Source: Bacteroidales bacterium
GTDB lineage: Bacteria; Bacteroidota; Bacteroidia; Bacteroidales; JAADGE01
Assembly: GCA_029932445.1 (NCBI GenBank)
Contig: JAOZQB010000065.1
Span: 1 to 7,479, forward strand
Direction of reading: 5' to 3'
Length of the DNA: 7,479 bases
A model generated the notes under the pieces. The model was not told where the DNA came from and did not search any database. It was given only the letters and a program-made list of their open reading frames with translations. The position numbers and the translations under genes are program-made. Within the stretch, counting starts at the first letter, position 1; each line of letters begins with the position of its first letter. Below, in pieces: positions 5,240 through 7,479 of this stretch.

Positions 5240-7479
5240 ATGAAAAAACTAATAATTATTATATTACTTATAATACCGTCAATTTTATCGGCTCAACCAA
5301 AAGAAGAAGTAAGAGCCGTATGGCTTACAACTGTTTGGAACCTGGATTGGCCTAAAGTTTCCGGTGAAAATAATCAAAAAGCAGAAATGATTGAAATTTT
5401 AGATTCTTTAAAAAGTGCGAATTTTAATACTGTTATGTTTCAAGTAAGAGCCAGAGGTGATTTAATGTATCCTTCAATTTATGAACCATGGGCAAAAGCT
5501 TTAACGGGTTCATTAGGACAAAATCCCGGATGGGATCCTTTGCAGTTTGTTATTGACGAATGTCATGCCAGAGGAATGGAAGTTCATGCTTGGTTTGTTG
5601 CTTATAATGTATATTCAGGATCATCTGCTCCGCCTGCAACGAGTCCTGACCATGTAGTAAATGCACATCCTGAGCTGTGTAAATTATATGAATCCGGAGG
5701 TTCATACAGTTGGTGGATGGATCCGGGAATTCCTGAAACAAGAGAATATTTAGTTGATGTTTCTATGGAACTGGTTAATAACTATGACATTGACGCATTA
5801 CATTATGACTACATAAGATATCCCGGATCTGATTTTGATGATGCAGATACTTATGCAACTTACGGAGGAGGACAGGATTTGGGTGATTGGAGAAGAGCAA
5901 ACATTAATCAATTTATTTATGATGTTTATGATTCGGTTCAAAGTGTGAAACCATGGGTAAAAGTCGGAAGTGCACCAATCGGGATATACCATAATATTCC
6001 GGGAGCAACCGGATGGCAGGGCTACTATGATGTTTATCAAGATGCGCGAGATTGGGCAGAAAAAGGAAAGCAGGATTATATTTGTCCTCAAATATATTGG
6101 GGTATGTCAAGCCGTTTTCCGTATTTAGTTGATGATTGGGTTGCTAATTCTTTCGGAAGACCTATTTATACCGGAATAGCAGCATATCAAATGGAAAGTA
6201 AGAAAGAAAAAGGATTAGTCGGAAAAGAACAAGGATTTTTTTTAGATGTATTAAAAGACAGTCCGAAAGGGTGGAGTGCCGAAGAGATTTTGAATCAAGT
6301 TGATTACACAAGAAGTGCGGGAGGTTTCGGACAAATATATTTCAGAACTTTGCACATTACTTATGATATTAAGAATATTCATACACTTTTGAAGGAAGGT
6401 CAATATAAATATCCGGCAAATATTCCGCCGATGCCTTGGAAGGATGATATTCCTCCGAACAGTCCTCAAAATCTTTCAATAACGATAAATAGTCCGACTC
6501 AAATTACATTAAATTGGGAAGCACCGATTTTACCGCCGGACGGTGATACCGTAAAGTATTATAATATTTATCAATCCGAGATATCTCCTGTTGATATTGA
6601 TGATATAAAAAATGTTATTAAATTTCAACTTATGGGATCGACAAGTGCAGTAATTACCTATGAAACAGCACCTCAGAATGATATTTTTTATACCGTTACG
6701 GCTTATGATAAAGGGTATAACGAAAGTCTTCCTGCAAATGAAGTTGATTTAAATGATTTTAATTTAATTCAACCTGAGAATAATTCTGCAGATAACTTGA
6801 CAGAGCTTAAATTTATTTGGGAATCTAAACAAGGATCAACATCGTACTCTTTACAGGTATCGGAAGATGTGACATTTACAAGCTTGGTGCTTGATGAACC
6901 TAATGTTACGGATACTTTTTACATATTTCAGAATTTTAATTATAACAAAAAGTATTATTGGAGAGTAAAACCCGATAACCTTTCAACTTGGTCTGCAATA
7001 TGGAATTTCAGAACCAGCAGACTGGAGACTTTGTGGATAAAAAATTCCGAAAATGCTAATTTGCCTGCATGGTTCTCAACTACAGGAAATACGGAACGAG
7101 GAATTGCATACGGAAGTAACCATTTATATATTGTCAGTCGTTCTGTGGGCACAGCCGTAAAAATTATTAATGCAAATGACGGAAGTGAAGCAGGAGATTT
7201 AGATGTTTCGTCGGTAAGCGGCGGAACTTATGTTTTGAATGATATTGAAACAGGGACAGACGGTTCGGTATTAGCCTGTAATTTAACAGTTGACGCAAGC
7301 AGTTCCCCGTTCAAAATTTATAAATGGGATAACGAAAGCAGTGTGCCGACAACGTATATTAGTTATACTGCAAGCAGTTCATCCCGGCTCGGAGATAATT
7401 TTACTGTTTCAGGGAATTTATCGGGAGATGCCGTAATTTATGCAGCAGCTTCAGGAACAAATATAGTTTTCAGATGGAC
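5240..7479 (+). CDS. Exported glycosyl-hydrolase-like family 10 (GHL10) protein with two FN3-like modules and a DUF4623-like region, 3' partial
   Basis: From ATG 5240 the frame stays open for 746 codons plus two bases and leaves the window without a stop. Residues 1-18 are a signal peptide (SA before Gln19). Residues about 22-395 are a GHL10 TIM-barrel: EVRAVWLTTVWNLDWP (23-38), FQVRARGD (67-74), HYDYIRYP (188-195, Asp190 a candidate catalytic acid), PQIYWG (283-288) and GGFGQIYFR (361-369). In E. coli, family member DigH (YddW) cleaves peptidoglycan glycan strands lacking stem peptides; B. subtilis YngK is another member. Residues about 402-504 and 508-593 look like fibronectin-III-type modules (NLSITINSPTQITLNW; YYWRVKP with WSAIWNFRTS). 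Residues 595-746 match the T9SS cargo protein at 116-1498 (WFST, TERGIAY, HLYIVSR, ACNLT, RLGDNF, IYA). A T9SS sorting domain probably follows beyond the edge. The predicted role is surface or secreted glycan cleavage; the substrate is inferred only. Confidence 0.88.
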   Translation, partial: MKKLIIIILLIIPSILSAQPKEEVRAVWLTTVWNLDWPKVSGENNQKAEMIEILDSLKSANFNTVMFQVRARGDLMYPSIYEPWAKALTGSLGQNPGWDPLQFVIDECHARGMEVHAWFVAYNVYSGSSAPPATSPDHVVNAHPELCKLYESGGSYSWWMDPGIPETREYLVDVSMELVNNYDIDALHYDYIRYPGSDFDDADTYATYGGGQDLGDWRRANINQFIYDVYDSVQSVKPWVKVGSAPIGIYHNIPGATGWQGYYDVYQDARDWAEKGKQDYICPQIYWGMSSRFPYLVDDWVANSFGRPIYTGIAAYQMESKKEKGLVGKEQGFFLDVLKDSPKGWSAEEILNQVDYTRSAGGFGQIYFRTLHITYDIKNIHTLLKEGQYKYPANIPPMPWKDDIPPNSPQNLSITINSPTQITLNWEAPILPPDGDTVKYYNIYQSEISPVDIDDIKNVIKFQLMGSTSAVITYETAPQNDIFYTVTAYDKGYNESLPANEVDLNDFNLIQPENNSADNLTELKFIWESKQGSTSYSLQVSEDVTFTSLVLDEPNVTDTFYIFQNFNYNKKYYWRVKPDNLSTWSAIWNFRTSRLETLWIKNSENANLPAWFSTTGNTERGIAYGSNHLYIVSRSVGTAVKIINANDGSEAGDLDVSSVSGGTYVLNDIETGTDGSVLACNLTVDASSSPFKIYKWDNESSVPTTYISYTASSSSRLGDNFTVSGNLSGDAVIYAAASGTNIVFRW

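Noticed and set aside
5550..6469. Several minus-strand open frames of 63-97 codons (5550-5741, 5798-6091, 5913-6110, 6251-6469)
   Set aside because: They lie antisense to the well-supported GHL10 reading frame, show no recognisable domains, and overlap each other.
6955..7152. Minus-strand open frame of 65 codons
   Set aside because: Antisense to the FN3-like and DUF4623-like part of the GHL10 gene, whose motifs confirm the plus-strand frame.

Overview
The window comes from an AT-rich member of the Bacteroidota. Coding DNA is A/T-biased, intergenic DNA is far more so, and no Shine-Dalgarno sequences precede the starts. The 460-residue secreted protein ends in a typical type IX secretion system (T9SS) sorting domain, which is essentially a Bacteroidota hallmark. 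I cannot place it below phylum level; an uncultivated Bacteroidales-like or Flavobacteriia-like genome would fit.

Left arm, minus strand (1-1498): a secreted T9SS-cargo protein (116-1498) is followed 46 bp downstream by the first 23 codons of another exported protein (1-69), which continues past the left edge. The two probably form one transcription unit.

Divergent intergenic region (1499-1712): about 15% G+C, with three TGT-N8-ACA dyads spaced 39 and 20 bp apart. This is a candidate operator between the divergent genes.

Right arm, plus strand: first a 775-residue fusion of a NagB-like sugar-phosphate isomerase/deaminase domain with a PIG-L/LmbE-type zinc deacetylase domain (1713-4040). Next is a 222-bp gap holding a -7-like promoter element and a GC-rich palindromic element with outer inverted arms that looks like a dispersed repeat. 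Then a 300-residue exported TolB-like beta-propeller protein (4263-5165), and finally an exported glycosyl-hydrolase-like family 10 (GHL10/DigH/YngK type) protein with two fibronectin-III-like modules (5240 to the right edge, incomplete).

The strongest structural link is that the C-terminal region of the GHL10 protein is clearly homologous to the N-terminal half of the minus-strand T9SS cargo protein, so one surface module occurs twice around this locus. The gene content suggests handling of amino-sugar polymers, perhaps denuded peptidoglycan or a related glycan: an outer-surface glycan hydrolase plus a cytoplasmic protein joining an amino-sugar-phosphate isomerase-like fold to an N-deacetylase-like fold. 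That pathway link is inference from gene proximity. I see no RNA genes, CRISPR array, insertion sequence or phage gene.
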